From Halegenticoccus soli (GTDB taxonomy: Archaea > Halobacteriota > Halobacteria > Halobacteriales > Haloferacaceae), in NCBI RefSeq assembly GCF_002844195.1, contig NZ_PEND01000011.1, positions 31,634-95,633 of the forward strand: a stretch of DNA of 64,000 bases. Reading direction: 5' to 3'. The stretch's first letter is position 1. The number at the start of each line of letters is the position of its first letter. The notes beneath the pieces were generated by a model. That model was not told the origin of the DNA. It did not search any database and was given only the letters and a program-made list of their open reading frames with translations. Both the position numbers and the translations under genes were made by a program. Below, piece after piece: positions 16,747 to 25,965 of the stretch.

Positions 16747-18270
16747 TCACTCCCCGCTCGAACCGACGCGAACCCTGAGAGCGGCCGCCTTCGAGGAGAT
16801 CGGTTCGGGTAGCGCTCCGAAGATGTCGAACACCTCGTCGAATGAGATCGCGCCGGTCGCCACGGCCAGTGCGGAGTAGATGACGAATCCGACGGGCGGG
16901 ACGATGACGAGCGACAGGAGCGAGTTGTCGATGAGAAGAGGGAGACCGATGATTGGAACGCCCGCGCCGATCGTCGTCAGCGCAATGCGCCCCAGGCGAA
17001 CGTCCGCGAACGGATCGTACCCGAGCCGATGACCGACCCATGCCTGGAAGAAGGGAAGCGATCCGTACCCCGTGCTGGTCGCGATCGCCGCGCCGATCAT
17101 CCCGTATCGGGGGATGAGAAGCAGGTTGAGCGTGACGTTGATCGCGGCAGCCGCGCCGGTAGCGAGGATGAGGATCTTCATGTCGCCCTTCGCGTGGTTG
17201 ATGGAGAGCAGCGGCCGCGCTATGGCGAACCCGATCACACCCGGGAGGAGCAGAATCAGCGGAAGCACCATCTCCGAAGCGCCGTCGCCGTAGTAGAACG
17301 GGACGAAGTCCGACGCGAGCGCGCCGAGTCCGAGGCCCATGAGCGTCGTCAAGAGGAGGGCGTACCGGGTCGACCGCGAGGCGATTCGCTGAATCCGGTC
17401 GGTCCGTCCCTGGACCCAGAGGTTGGATGTCGACTGGATCATCACCGACTGCACCGACCGGGGAACGAACCAAAGGAACTCGACGAGGACGAGCGCGGCC
17501 TTGTACACCCCGGCCTGCTCGTTGCCGACGAGCGTGTCGAGGAAGATCACGTCAACATGGTACATCGACGTGAGGAGGAAGATGTAGACGATCGACGTGT
17601 GATTGAAGCTGAAAAGCTCCTTCTTCGGGAAGTCCTCGGGGAGCGGCTGGAAGAGGTGTGTGAGCGAGATGTACCTCGTGACGAACGTCAGCGAAATGAT
17701 GAACACGAGCGTGCTGGCGAAGATGTACCCGACCAGCACCCCGGCGACGCCATAGCCGAGTGCGGCTAACCCGACCGCGGTGACGCCGAAGGCGATCCGG
17801 TGGACAACATTCAGCGGCTCGCCGATGTGTTCGAGCTTCAATCCCATCAGCGCCCGGCGGGAGTACTCGCGGAACTGCGCCGCGAGCACCAGCACCGCGA
17901 GCAGGTAGAAGTACACCGTGTAGTCGGGCTTCATCAGCTGACCCATGATACCGGTGTACGCGCCGACCGCCAGCGCGACGGCCGCGACGAGCGACAGCGC
18001 GAGCGCGAGGCGGAAGTAGTAGGCGAAGACGTAGTCCTTCCAGTCGCTCTCGGCGCGCTCTTCGGAGATATACTTCCGGACGCCGCTGTTGATCCCCGAG
18101 CTCACGAGGATCATGAGCAGGTTGAAGACGGCGATGACGGCCGCGTACTGCCCGTACTCCCCCTTCCCGAGGATGCGGAACAGGAGCGGCGTGATGAGCG
18201 CCGACACGAGCGCGTCCAGCATCCGCGATCCGGCGATCGAAGCGAACGCGGTGACTATGTTCCGTCGCAC
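16747..18270 (-). CDS. polysaccharide/lipid-linked oligosaccharide flippase
   Basis: A 507-residue polytopic membrane protein with about 12-14 hydrophobic segments, of the Wzx/MATE-like polysaccharide transporter superfamily. The start MRRNIVTAFASIAGSRMLDAL and the repeated pattern of glycine-rich helices with RILGKGEYGQYA are typical. It would flip lipid-linked glycans to the outer face of the membrane. Downstream lies a DUF7344-type regulator, upstream the glmU-like and glmM genes on the same strand. No glycosyltransferase gene is seen in the window, so the glycan it moves must be assembled by enzymes encoded elsewhere. Confidence 0.85.
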   Translation of the reverse strand: MRRNIVTAFASIAGSRMLDALVSALITPLLFRILGKGEYGQYAAVIAVFNLLMILVSSGINSGVRKYISEERAESDWKDYVFAYYFRLALALSLVAAVALAVGAYTGIMGQLMKPDYTVYFYLLAVLVLAAQFREYSRRALMGLKLEHIGEPLNVVHRIAFGVTAVGLAALGYGVAGVLVGYIFASTLVFIISLTFVTRYISLTHLFQPLPEDFPKKELFSFNHTSIVYIFLLTSMYHVDVIFLDTLVGNEQAGVYKAALVLVEFLWFVPRSVQSVMIQSTSNLWVQGRTDRIQRIASRSTRYALLLTTLMGLGLGALASDFVPFYYGDGASEMVLPLILLLPGVIGFAIARPLLSINHAKGDMKILILATGAAAAINVTLNLLLIPRYGMIGAAIATSTGYGSLPFFQAWVGHRLGYDPFADVRLGRIALTTIGAGVPIIGLPLLIDNSLLSLVIVPPVGFVIYSALAVATGAISFDEVFDIFGALPEPISSKAAALRVRVGSSGE

Positions 18271-18337
18271 TGAAATCTGCTCCCTTGGTAATCCGTCGTG
18301 TGTTTGATCCCTCGGTGAACGGTCGCCGGTCGGTTCC

Positions 18338-19519
18338 TCACCGGTCTCTCGTGACCGTCTCGCCGGGCAGCGTCGTCGCGCCGAGCGAGAGCGTCAGACC
18401 CGGGCTGAGGCTGGTGTTGATTCCCGTCTTCGCGCCGTGACCCGCGACGACGCCGAACTTCCGACGGCCCGTCGAGACGCGCTCGCCCTTGACCGTCAAC
18501 TTCACGGGATCGTCGTCGTGCCGCAGGTTGGCGACGTTCGTCCCCGCGCCGAAGTTGACGTTCCGGCCGAGGAGGCTGTCGCCCACGTAAGAGAGGTGCG
18601 AGACGTGCGCCTCCTCCATCAGGACGCTGTTTTTGATCTCGACGCTGTGGCCGACGCGGACGTCCGGCCCGACGAGCGTCGCGCCCCGGACGTACGCGTT
18701 CGGACCGACCTTCGCGCCGGAGCGAATTAGGGCAGGGCCCTGGATGACGACGCCCGGCTCGACCGTCGCGCCCTCCTCGACGACGACGTTCCCGCGGACG
18801 TCGGCGTCCTCGGAGACGTCGCCGGCGAGGTCGCGCTCTAGCTCGCCCAGGAAGAGCTCATTCGCCTCCAGGAGCTCCCAGGCGCGTCCGACGTCGAGCC
18901 ACCGGTCGACCGTCACCGCCGTCACGTCGTGGTGGTCGATGACGCGTTCGACGACGTCCGTGATCTCGTGTTCGCCGCGCTCGCTCTCGGGCACGTCGAG
19001 GTACTCGCGCGCGTCCTCGGGGAAGATGTACGCGCCGGCGTTGGCGAGGTTCGTCGGCGGATCGGCCGGCTTCTCGACGATCGCGGTGACCGTGTCGCCG
19101 TTCGTCGAGAGGACGCCGTAGTTCGTCGGGTTGTCGACCGTGAACGCGCCGATGCTCGGCGCGCGTTCGAACAGCTCCGCGACGCTTTCGGGGTCGTAGA
19201 GGTTGTCGCCGTTGAGGACCGCGAACGTCCCGTCGATCCACTCCCTCGCCGCGTTGACGGCGTCCGCGGTGCCGAGCTGTTCCTCCTGTTCGACGTATCG
19301 GACGGGGACGCCGGCGTACTCCTCGCCGAAGTACTCGCGCACTTGGTCGTCCAGATACCCCACGACGAAGATGAGCTCGTCCGCATCGCCCTGAAGGGCG
19401 GCGTCGGCGACGTGAGCGACGATGGGGCGGTCCGCGACCGGCAGCATCGGTTTTGGAATCGTCTCAGAAAGGGGTCGAATCCGGGTTCCCTGGCCAGCTG
19501 CAAGGATGACTGCCTGCAT
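18338..19519 (-). CDS. glmU: bifunctional sugar-1-phosphate nucleotidylyltransferase/acetyltransferase (GlmU-like)
   Basis: A 393-residue protein. The N-terminal 230 residues are a nucleotidyltransferase (LAAGQGTRIRPLSE followed by KPMLPVADRP, NGDNLYD, VEKPADPP). The C-terminal 160 residues form a left-handed beta-helix of hexapeptide repeats (VVVEEGATVEPGVVIQGPAL and the repeats after it). With GlmS and GlmM in the window it most likely makes UDP-GlcNAc by acetylating glucosamine-1-phosphate and then uridylating it. A glucose-1-phosphate specific enzyme is the alternative, since the family is hard to assign by eye. A palindromic TATA-type element lies just upstream. Confidence 0.85.
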   Translation of the reverse strand: MQAVILAAGQGTRIRPLSETIPKPMLPVADRPIVAHVADAALQGDADELIFVVGYLDDQVREYFGEEYAGVPVRYVEQEEQLGTADAVNAAREWIDGTFAVLNGDNLYDPESVAELFERAPSIGAFTVDNPTNYGVLSTNGDTVTAIVEKPADPPTNLANAGAYIFPEDAREYLDVPESERGEHEITDVVERVIDHHDVTAVTVDRWLDVGRAWELLEANELFLGELERDLAGDVSEDADVRGNVVVEEGATVEPGVVIQGPALIRSGAKVGPNAYVRGATLVGPDVRVGHSVEIKNSVLMEEAHVSHLSYVGDSLLGRNVNFGAGTNVANLRHDDDPVKLTVKGERVSTGRRKFGVVAGHGAKTGINTSLSPGLTLSLGATTLPGETVTRDR

Positions 19520-19550
19520 AGTCTCGATACTCGACCGATACTATTCACGC

Positions 19551-19566
19551 GCCCATTATTATGGGC
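19551..19566 (-). promoter_or_regulatory. palindromic TATA-type element before glmU
   Basis: GCCCAT-TATT-ATGGGC has perfect 6-base arms around an AT-rich core, about 39 bases before the start codon. Its ATAATAATGGGC half matches the element before glmS (10005-10019). Confidence 0.5.
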
Positions 19567-19756
19567 CGGCTAACGGAATGACGGGAACGAAACGGGCGAA
19601 AATCGATAGATAGCACGCACCTAAGCGGGTTTCGCTACTCGGGTGTGGTTGCATTCGGAGTCGATTGCGCTCCGCATCGATTGTATCCGTGACGGTCCCT
19701 AAACCACCGGCACAGGAGGTAGTTATTATACGGTCGAAGAGCGCGCGAGAACCACG

Positions 19757-21199
19757 CTATCGAACGCCGTCGATCAACCCCGCCGCTTGGTCCAGAAGCT
19801 CCTCGGTCCGTGCTTCGTCCCGCGCCTCCGCAGTGAGCCGAATCAGCGGCTGCGTCCCGCTCGCGCGGACGAGGAACCAGCCGTCGTCGAAGGCGACGTG
19901 GACGCCGTCGGTGGTTGTCAGCCGATCGTCGGCGTACTCGGCCACGGCGGCCTCTTCGATGCGCGCCATCGCGCCGTACTTGTCGTCGAGTTCGACGCTG
20001 CGCCGCCGGAGAGGATACGACGCGATCTCCGAGACCAGCCCGTCGAGCGACCCGGCCGCCGCGACGAGCGCCACGAGCTTGCACGCCGCGAGCGGACCGT
20101 CCGGGCAGAGCGTCTCGTCGGGCCAGATCCACGCGCCGCTGGACTCGCCACCGAAGACGACGTCCGGTTCGGTCGCCCGCTCGGCGACGAACACGTCACC
20201 GACCCGCGTCCGGGTGAGCGACGCCCCTCGAGCCTCCAGTTCGTCGTCCACGGCAAGGCTGATGTTGACCGGAGCGGCGACGCGCTGTCCCTCGGAGACG
20301 ACCGCGCGGGCGAACAGCGCGAGCTGCACGTCACCCTGGACGAACTGCCCGGACTCCGTCACGGCGCGCATCCGGTCGGCGTCGCCGTCGTGGGCGATCC
20401 CGAGGTCCGCGTCGGTCTCGGCGACGAACTCGCACAGCGCCCGGCAGTTCTCCCGCGTCGGCTCGCTCGGTCGACCGGGGAACCGCCCGTCCGGCTGGGC
20501 GTTCAGCGTCAGCACGTGCGCGCCGAGCGCCGCGAGCGCGTCGGCCGTGAGCCCCCCGGCGCCATTGCCGACGTCGACGACGACGGTGAGCCCAGACAGC
20601 GGTTCGTCGTTCCCGCCGTCTTCGCCCCCGTCGTCCGCATCCCTGTCGTTCACAACCCTCTCGTCCGTGCTTCCGTCGTCTGCGTCCTCATCACCCGCGC
20701 GTCCGTCGTCCGCCCCGCGCCGGATCGTTTCGACGAGCGCCTCGACGTGGCGGTCGGTCGCGTCCGACTGGGTCGACTTCGAGCCGATCCCGTCCCAGCG
20801 TTTGAGCTCGTAGTCGCCGGACTCGATGCGTCGGCTGATCGCCTCCCGCTGGTCGGTGTCGAACGCCTGTCCGGACGGGTTCCAGAGCTTCAGCCCGTTG
20901 TCCGGCGTGGGGTTGTGCGACGCCGTGACCATGATACCGGCGTCGGCGTCTAGCCAGCCGACGGAGCGGGCGAGTGTCGGCGTGGCGACCATCCCGAGAT
21001 CGATCACGTCGGCGCCGCACTCCTCGGCGCCGGCCATCGCAGCGTCGGCGAGCAGCCGCCCGCTGACGCGGGGATCGCGCCCGACGACGATTCGGGTCGC
21101 CCCCTCCGATGCGACCGCTCGACCGACCGACAGCGCGAGGTCGGCCGTCACCTCCTCGCCGACCGGCCCTCGTATGCCGCTGGTTCCGAACAACGTCAT
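19757..21199 (-). CDS. glmM: phosphoglucosamine mutase
   Basis: This 480-residue member of the phosphohexomutase family converts glucosamine-6-phosphate to glucosamine-1-phosphate. It starts MTLFGTSGIRGPVGEE. The phosphoserine loop is TASHNPTPDNG, the metal loop DGDADR, the sugar loop GGESSGAW and the phosphate-binding end RASGTQPLIR. An unusual acidic Asp/Gly-rich insertion of about 45 residues (near 170-215) separates domains 1 and 2; it looks low in complexity and probably loops out. With GlmS and GlmU it completes the route to UDP-GlcNAc. Confidence 0.92.
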   Translation of the reverse strand: MTLFGTSGIRGPVGEEVTADLALSVGRAVASEGATRIVVGRDPRVSGRLLADAAMAGAEECGADVIDLGMVATPTLARSVGWLDADAGIMVTASHNPTPDNGLKLWNPSGQAFDTDQREAISRRIESGDYELKRWDGIGSKSTQSDATDRHVEALVETIRRGADDGRAGDEDADDGSTDERVVNDRDADDGGEDGGNDEPLSGLTVVVDVGNGAGGLTADALAALGAHVLTLNAQPDGRFPGRPSEPTRENCRALCEFVAETDADLGIAHDGDADRMRAVTESGQFVQGDVQLALFARAVVSEGQRVAAPVNISLAVDDELEARGASLTRTRVGDVFVAERATEPDVVFGGESSGAWIWPDETLCPDGPLAACKLVALVAAAGSLDGLVSEIASYPLRRRSVELDDKYGAMARIEEAAVAEYADDRLTTTDGVHVAFDDGWFLVRASGTQPLIRLTAEARDEARTEELLDQAAGLIDGVR

Positions 21200-21463
21200 T
21201 ACGCGTACACTGGAAATCCGGCACCTTGGTTATGATAGCCGTAAGCGATTAGCTGCGAATCAGTCGTTTGCAACGTTCGTGAGGAATCCGTGCGGATCGA
21301 CGTACTGCGAGCCGATCCGCGCTCGGACTCCTTCGCCGGGACCGCCGCCGACGGACGCGACTACGACATCCGGTGGGACGTCGCGTCCGGCAGTTCCTCA
21401 CGAAGGAAACGTTGCCGTTCGGTGGATGATCCGAATCGACGACGAGGGGGAAGGGGATGTGCG

Positions 21464-22768
21464 CTACTCGTTCGGGATGACGTCCGACGGACGAACGACC
21501 TCGAGTTCGCCTGAATCGCGCTTGTCGGCCACGAACTCGCAGATCCGCCGGAACTGGTCCGCGTTTATCACCGCGTCGTCGTTGACGTAGTGGAGGTACA
21601 TCGTGTACAGGCCCCTGTACTGAATCGCCGGATCGACCTGGTTTATTACAGCCTGGTCCGTGTTCGGTCGCGATCGGTTCACGAAATGCGGATTCATGAG
21701 GGCCGACTGCGAGAGCCCCTTCTCGGCCCCTTTGAACGTGAGGAAGGCGACGTCGTGCAGCTCACTGACAAGTTCAAGCGTATTGTTGTCGCATGCACCG
21801 CCGGGGTACATGAACGCGGGGGCGTCGCCGAAGCCGCGACCCTTGATGATCTCCTTCGCTCGCTCCAGCTTCTTCCGCTGTTGTTCGCGCGGGAGTCCGT
21901 AGAGCCCCTGCAGGTCGTCGCTGTGGCTCGCGATCTCCCAACCGACACCGTGCATCTCCTCCAGCTGATCCTGATTGATGCGATTTCGGTAACCGATGAC
22001 GGCCGGCGGGACGGCGAGCGCACCCTTCAGGTCGTACTCCTGCATGATGGGGAACGCGGTCTCGTAGACGTCGGTGACGATGTCGTCGAAGGTGAACATG
22101 AACTGCCCCTTGTTCGTCCGCTTGTCGTGGAAGCGGATGTCGTCGAGCCAGTAGCGCTTCCCCTCCCCGTCCCCGTCAAGCGTGATCAGGATCTCCTCGA
22201 CGCTACTCAGGTCGGCGTTCACCGAGTTGATCGAGGGATTGATCCGGATCCACCCCCCCGGGTGATTCTGGTTGATCTGCTGGATAAGCCGCGTTTCGTT
22301 GCCTCTAGAGTCTGTGAACCAGATTCGGAGGTTCGTCGGCCGCGGCTTTTCCACCTTGACGGCGATCGAGATGTCCTTCTTCGAGAGGTCAAGCGGGATG
22401 TCGAAATTGCCCACGATCGTTCCGCTGTCGCCCTCGACCCGTGCGGACTGGCTGCCGCTGTAGACGGTGTCGGTGTCCGCCTCGAGCGTTACGTTCGCTT
22501 GCGGCTGCCACACGGAGTGGTCCTCGAATCCGGCTACGGCGGAATCCATGGGTGCGGGCGACCCGGGGTCGCCGCTGTCTCCGCCGGAATTTCCGCCCGG
22601 CATCTCGGTCTCGGCTTCGTTTTCGGAAGCCGTTCCCCTCGTCCCGGTGGGGGTCTCAGTCTTGTTGGATGATTCGCCACCGATTCCCCCACATCCCGCG
22701 ATGAGGACGCTCGTACCCGCGATGCCTGCTAGGAAGGATCGTCGACGGAATGTTCGATCTGATGCCAT
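21464..22768 (-). CDS. Tat lipoprotein with polysaccharide deacetylase domain (copy 1)
   Basis: A 434-residue exported protein. It has a twin-Arg start (FRRRSFLAGIAG) and lipobox LIAGC, then a Ser/Thr/Gly-rich spacer. Residues about 85-220 resemble a carbohydrate-binding-like beta domain, followed by a NodB/polysaccharide deacetylase domain: FTFDD motif, GWEIASHSDD with His and Asp for metal, and YPGGACDNN. It would remove N-acetyl groups from amino-sugar polymers outside the cell, which suits the UDP-GlcNAc genes beside it. A second, more diverged copy is at 26508-27800. Confidence 0.8.
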   Translation of the reverse strand: MASDRTFRRRSFLAGIAGTSVLIAGCGGIGGESSNKTETPTGTRGTASENEAETEMPGGNSGGDSGDPGSPAPMDSAVAGFEDHSVWQPQANVTLEADTDTVYSGSQSARVEGDSGTIVGNFDIPLDLSKKDISIAVKVEKPRPTNLRIWFTDSRGNETRLIQQINQNHPGGWIRINPSINSVNADLSSVEEILITLDGDGEGKRYWLDDIRFHDKRTNKGQFMFTFDDIVTDVYETAFPIMQEYDLKGALAVPPAVIGYRNRINQDQLEEMHGVGWEIASHSDDLQGLYGLPREQQRKKLERAKEIIKGRGFGDAPAFMYPGGACDNNTLELVSELHDVAFLTFKGAEKGLSQSALMNPHFVNRSRPNTDQAVINQVDPAIQYRGLYTMYLHYVNDDAVINADQFRRICEFVADKRDSGELEVVRPSDVIPNE

Positions 22769-23403
22769 CTCTTAGGGAATTCTATTGAATGTAGACACGA
22801 TAACTATGAAGAAGATAAATCCACTTCTAAGCCGCCGGTAAGCGGCCTTGGGGAGAAGTTAATAAAGGTACAAGTCAGTAATAGATAATGCGTCCGCCGG
22901 TCGATGGTATGATGGGGTCAAACTCAGGCCGTTTCGGGTCAGAGTTCCGAACTCCCCATAGAGATTGACACATACGCACTTAACCGTTTGCGGAAACCGT
23001 GCTGTGCGAGTTGGTACACAGCGGAGGGTGAATGCGAGGGATCCATTGCCTTCGGTTTTCGTCTCCGAACGACGGCGCATCGGTTGACCGATACGGTCTG
23101 TAAACGGCCGTCCTTTGGGACGTGACGCCACCATCCGGCATCGTAGCGACGCGGAACCCGCCCTCTGCGTGCCCGCTCAGCGGTGACGTATACGGATAAT
23201 TGATGTAGATCGGCTCGCCGTCCCTGGTCATTGTCTCGCGGATCGTCTCTACTGCGGTCAGTTCGTACTCGTTGAGGTACTCCGTCGGTTTCGCGGTGGC
23301 TGACCACCGGGTAACGGTGTACACCGACGGGAACGTCGCTGTCAGACCGACAGTACACGAGAACGAGGCCGGTTTCGAGGCCGAAGACGGGTGAAAAAGG
23401 CGT
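22769..23403. other. low-information region with a doubtful open frame
   Basis: This 635-base stretch follows the first deacetylase gene start. TATA-like GGATTTATC lies near 22812-22820 on the minus strand and probably serves the deacetylase. The only other candidate is the doubtful frame at 22980-23324, listed separately. Confidence 0.35.
22980..23324 (-). CDS. doubtful hypothetical protein, possibly a decayed gene
   Basis: An open frame of 114 residues. The first 70 (for example YLNEYELTAVETIRETM and SGHAEGGFRVATMPDGGV) look like real protein. The last third is unlike haloarchaeal coding sequence, so a truncated or decayed gene is likely. No family is recognised. Confidence 0.3.
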   Translation of the reverse strand: MYTVTRWSATAKPTEYLNEYELTAVETIRETMTRDGEPIYINYPYTSPLSGHAEGGFRVATMPDGGVTSQRTAVYRPYRSTDAPSFGDENRRQWIPRIHPPLCTNSHSTVSANG

Positions 23404-23616
23404 CTACCGCATTTCGTCGACCGCGACGTACGATTCGCGCTTTCCCGAGATCCAGCGCGTGCCGATGGCGCCGCCTCTCGGTTCGAAGATCACGACCTCG
23501 TCGGGGTCGAATCGGTCCTTGAGCGTCGAGTCACGCGGATTGAACGTGAACTCGAGCGTGAAGTTCGGCCATTCTTCGGTTATCGCCTTGTGGATGTTTC
23601 GGCTCATGTCGTTCAC
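23404..23616 (-). CDS. small hypothetical haloarchaeal protein (DUF7511-like)
   Basis: A 70-residue protein ending TRWISGKRESYVAVDEMR. The closing Trp-Ile-Ser/Thr and Tyr-Val pattern resembles the small haloarchaeal DUF7511 family, an assignment from memory. The N-terminal half (EEWPNFTLEFTFNPRD) is plausible coding sequence. No partner gene is visible, and the function is unknown. Confidence 0.5.
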   Translation of the reverse strand: MNDMSRNIHKAITEEWPNFTLEFTFNPRDSTLKDRFDPDEVVIFEPRGGAIGTRWISGKRESYVAVDEMR

Positions 23617-23770
23617 CCCATCGGTACGCGTTTCCGGTCGGCAGACCGGCAGAAGCGGTCCCCAGCCGCCTCCAATCGAGCCTGTCGTGTCTACTCCTAC
23701 GCAACGAATCCCTTAAACCTTCGGTGAGAATTGAGGGTCGTATTTAGTCAAGGATGAAGGATGAGGCAAT

Positions 23771-24420
23771 GTGATTGTGTGGTGCTCTAGGCCAAAAATC
23801 ACCCGCCTTAGTGGAGGCACGGACTGGATTGATTTGGATTTTGTGGAGCGGCAGCGGACACCCAAGCGTGCGATGAAGCTCGGTATTCAACTGCAGGTTA
23901 ACGGGGCTGTCGCTATTGAATACCGTCTCCATCCTCGAAGATTGGATGTCAAGCGATCTCGCAAAGCAATCCATGATTGGGTCCAAAAGGCCGATTTACA
24001 GCCCACAGAGGGTCAGAGCCCCAATCACGTAGCGGTTGACGAAACTGCGATTCGAATCAAAGAGCAGCGATTCTGGCGTACGCTGCAGCCGATCTCGACA
24101 CAAACGATCTGCTGCATTTGCGGTTAGTTTCGATAACAACGACCGCATTAACTGAGATCTTTTTCCGAGAGCTCCGCCAAAAACACGATGTCGAATCCGC
24201 TGTGTTTCTTGGTCGATAACACTCAACACCTCCAAACTGCGCTGACCAGAGTAGCGCTCCGATTCCAAACGGAACGGAAGGGAAATCGGAACGCCATCGA
24301 ACGCATTTTCGGGATCACAAACGCCGCACATCCTCGTTCCAAACTGTTTCAGCCACGTTGAGCCTCAGACCGCTGAAAATTGGCTCCAAGCATTTGCCGC
24401 CTGGGTCAATGCTCCAAACT
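23771..24420 (+). pseudogene. IS6-family transposase, frameshifted remnant
   Basis: Pieces of an ISH15-like IS6-family transposase occur in order but in different frames. They are the N-terminus (GGTDWIDLDFVERQRTPK), the middle (RSRKAIHDWVQKADLQP, then NHVAVDETAIRIKEQRFW) and, after a frame change near 24080, the C-terminal part (frames giving FFRELRQKHDVESAVFLV and AENWLQAFAAWVNAPN). At least two frameshifts make it non-functional. Terminal inverted repeats were not identified. The lower GC and the decay mark the surroundings as an old insertion hotspot. Confidence 0.75.
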
Positions 24421-24615
24421 AAACACGACCGGATTGAGAGGTTTGCGTCGGAGAGGGGCGTCGTGCAGCGGCGTCCGAACCGGAGCCAGCGTGCGCCGAA
24501 GTTGTCGGCGCGGAATCCCTTCTTACAGAGAAAACGAGCTCGTAAATTCAAGATCAGCCACCGAGGGAACAGTCATACGGTTTCCGGAGGCTATCAGTAG
24601 CCTATCGAGCCGGTC

Positions 24616-25317
24616 TCATCCCGACGAGTTGTTTGTCGACTGCTGCAATCCGCCTGTGTTCGACGAGTTCGTCGAGAAGGAGCCATTCTGCTGGGGCTGA
24701 GTAGTCGGCGGCAACGCCGTCGTACTCATCGGCTCTTGCGTGGTCTCGTTACCCGGGAAGCTGAAACCGTCGTCGTCATTCCCGTTATTGTTGTTTCCGT
24801 CGTCGGTGTTATTACCGCTGTTATTATTGTTGTTATTGTTGTTATTGCCGTTGCCATCGGTTCCGTTATTATCGTTGCCTGGGAGGCCGAAACCGTCGTC
24901 CGTAGTCGTAGGCTCCGGCGTCGGCGTTGGCGTTGGCGTTGGCGTTGGCGTCGGCGTCCTCGTTGTCGGCTGTTCGGTCGGCGTCGTTGTCGGCATGGGT
25001 GTCTGCGTGTTCTCGTTCGGCGTCTCAGTGGTTGTCGGCGTGGGCGTCTCAGTCGTGGCGTTGTCGATGTTGTCGGTCGGTGTCGGTGTTCCGGCATCGG
25101 GGCCCGGAATTAAACCTGATGAGCCTGGAACGCCGAGAACGATGGCGACGCCTCCGAGAAAAAACAACAGCCCAGCGACAAACAGCCCGGCCTGTATGAA
25201 CCGACCGTCGGTCTGCAACCGGTACGACGGCCAGTCTCGAACTGATCCACCGGCGGACGGGCGAATCTGCGCCCACTTTGGCAGCCGCGCGATCGTTCGT
25301 GAAACTGCGGTCGACAT
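24616..25317 (-). CDS. membrane-anchored Thr/Pro- and Asn-rich surface protein
   Basis: A 233-residue protein. A cytoplasmic start of about 45 residues is followed by one membrane segment (FIQAGLFVAGLLFFLGGVAIVLG). The rest is low-complexity: TPTPT repeats, then Asn/Gly runs (nine consecutive Asn), then Thr/Ser/Gln. Thr-rich stretches outside the membrane of haloarchaea are often O-glycosylated, so this may be a glycosylated stalk. No enzyme domain is seen. TTTATTTA about 45 bases before the start is a likely TATA element. Between two deacetylase genes, a surface-polymer link is possible. Confidence 0.6.
   Translation of the reverse strand: MSTAVSRTIARLPKWAQIRPSAGGSVRDWPSYRLQTDGRFIQAGLFVAGLLFFLGGVAIVLGVPGSSGLIPGPDAGTPTPTDNIDNATTETPTPTTTETPNENTQTPMPTTTPTEQPTTRTPTPTPTPTPTPTPEPTTTDDGFGLPGNDNNGTDGNGNNNNNNNNNSGNNTDDGNNNNGNDDDGFSFPGNETTQEPMSTTALPPTTQPQQNGSFSTNSSNTGGLQQSTNNSSG
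24773..24994. repeat. simple-sequence repeats coding for the Asn and Thr-Pro runs
   Basis: The coding DNA of the surface protein contains a stretch of ATT/GTT triplets (about 24786-24852 on the plus strand) and tandem hexamers of GGCGTT/GGCGTC type (about 24915-24960). Such repeats gain or lose units by slippage, so stalk length may vary between strains. Confidence 0.7.
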
Positions 25318-25965
25318 AGTGGCTCCTGATCGATGCTTACCCGACGGCCACCATTATTAGATGGTAAATAAAGGGCAGTCTCCCTACGCGCGGGAGAACA
25401 ATCTTTCGCAGATCGACAACCTTCCGCGGATCAGCAAACCACGTGAGCGTGAGAGGCTCGCACGCGCTCAAGATCTCGATTGATCACCACGTGCGAAGAC
25501 GGACCGATCGACGGCTACCGACACTCGACGACTGTGGTACAGCTCTGGTGTTATCATTGACACCGGCATGTTGTCCGCTAGTGGAATAGTTTCGAAAAGA
25601 CTGCCAGAAACGGTACGGGTGGGAGGGGAGGGAGGTGGCTGGCAAGGGGTGGGAGGTAGGGCCCCTCTTGTTCCGTCTCGACCCGTGCAGTCTGACACCC
25701 CTCTGAACGAGAGGCGTCACATCAGCCTATATTTGCTAATAGCTTAGTTACTAGGTGAATAAACCGGATAACACCGAAAAACGAGACCCTAAAATCGAAC
25801 TTACGATGCCATGAAAGGTTTATACCATACATTTTCTTTATTGCTTCTATAGATATAAATAATGAAATAAACGTAACATACTCCGGATATCGCTTATTTA
25901 GCAGTGAACATCTGCTTTGAGTCTCAGTCGACTGGAGAGACACGCAACGACGGACAGTGGCCAGT
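25318..25965. other. non-coding region with a G-quadruplex-like run
   Basis: No gene is supported. It contains the promoter of the surface protein at its left end, the G-rich run at 25617-25635 and AT-rich sequence from about 25730 to 25900. Confidence 0.45.
25617..25635 (+). other. potential G-quadruplex motif
   Basis: Four runs of three or four G separated by single bases (GGGT GGGA GGGGA GGGAGG). A near-identical run occurs at 39998-40017. Confidence 0.4.

Noticed and set aside
21290..21514. A 74-codon plus-strand frame at the tail of the deacetylase
   Set aside because: Arg/Asp-rich, overlaps the real gene's 3' end on the other strand and has no ribosome-binding sequence.
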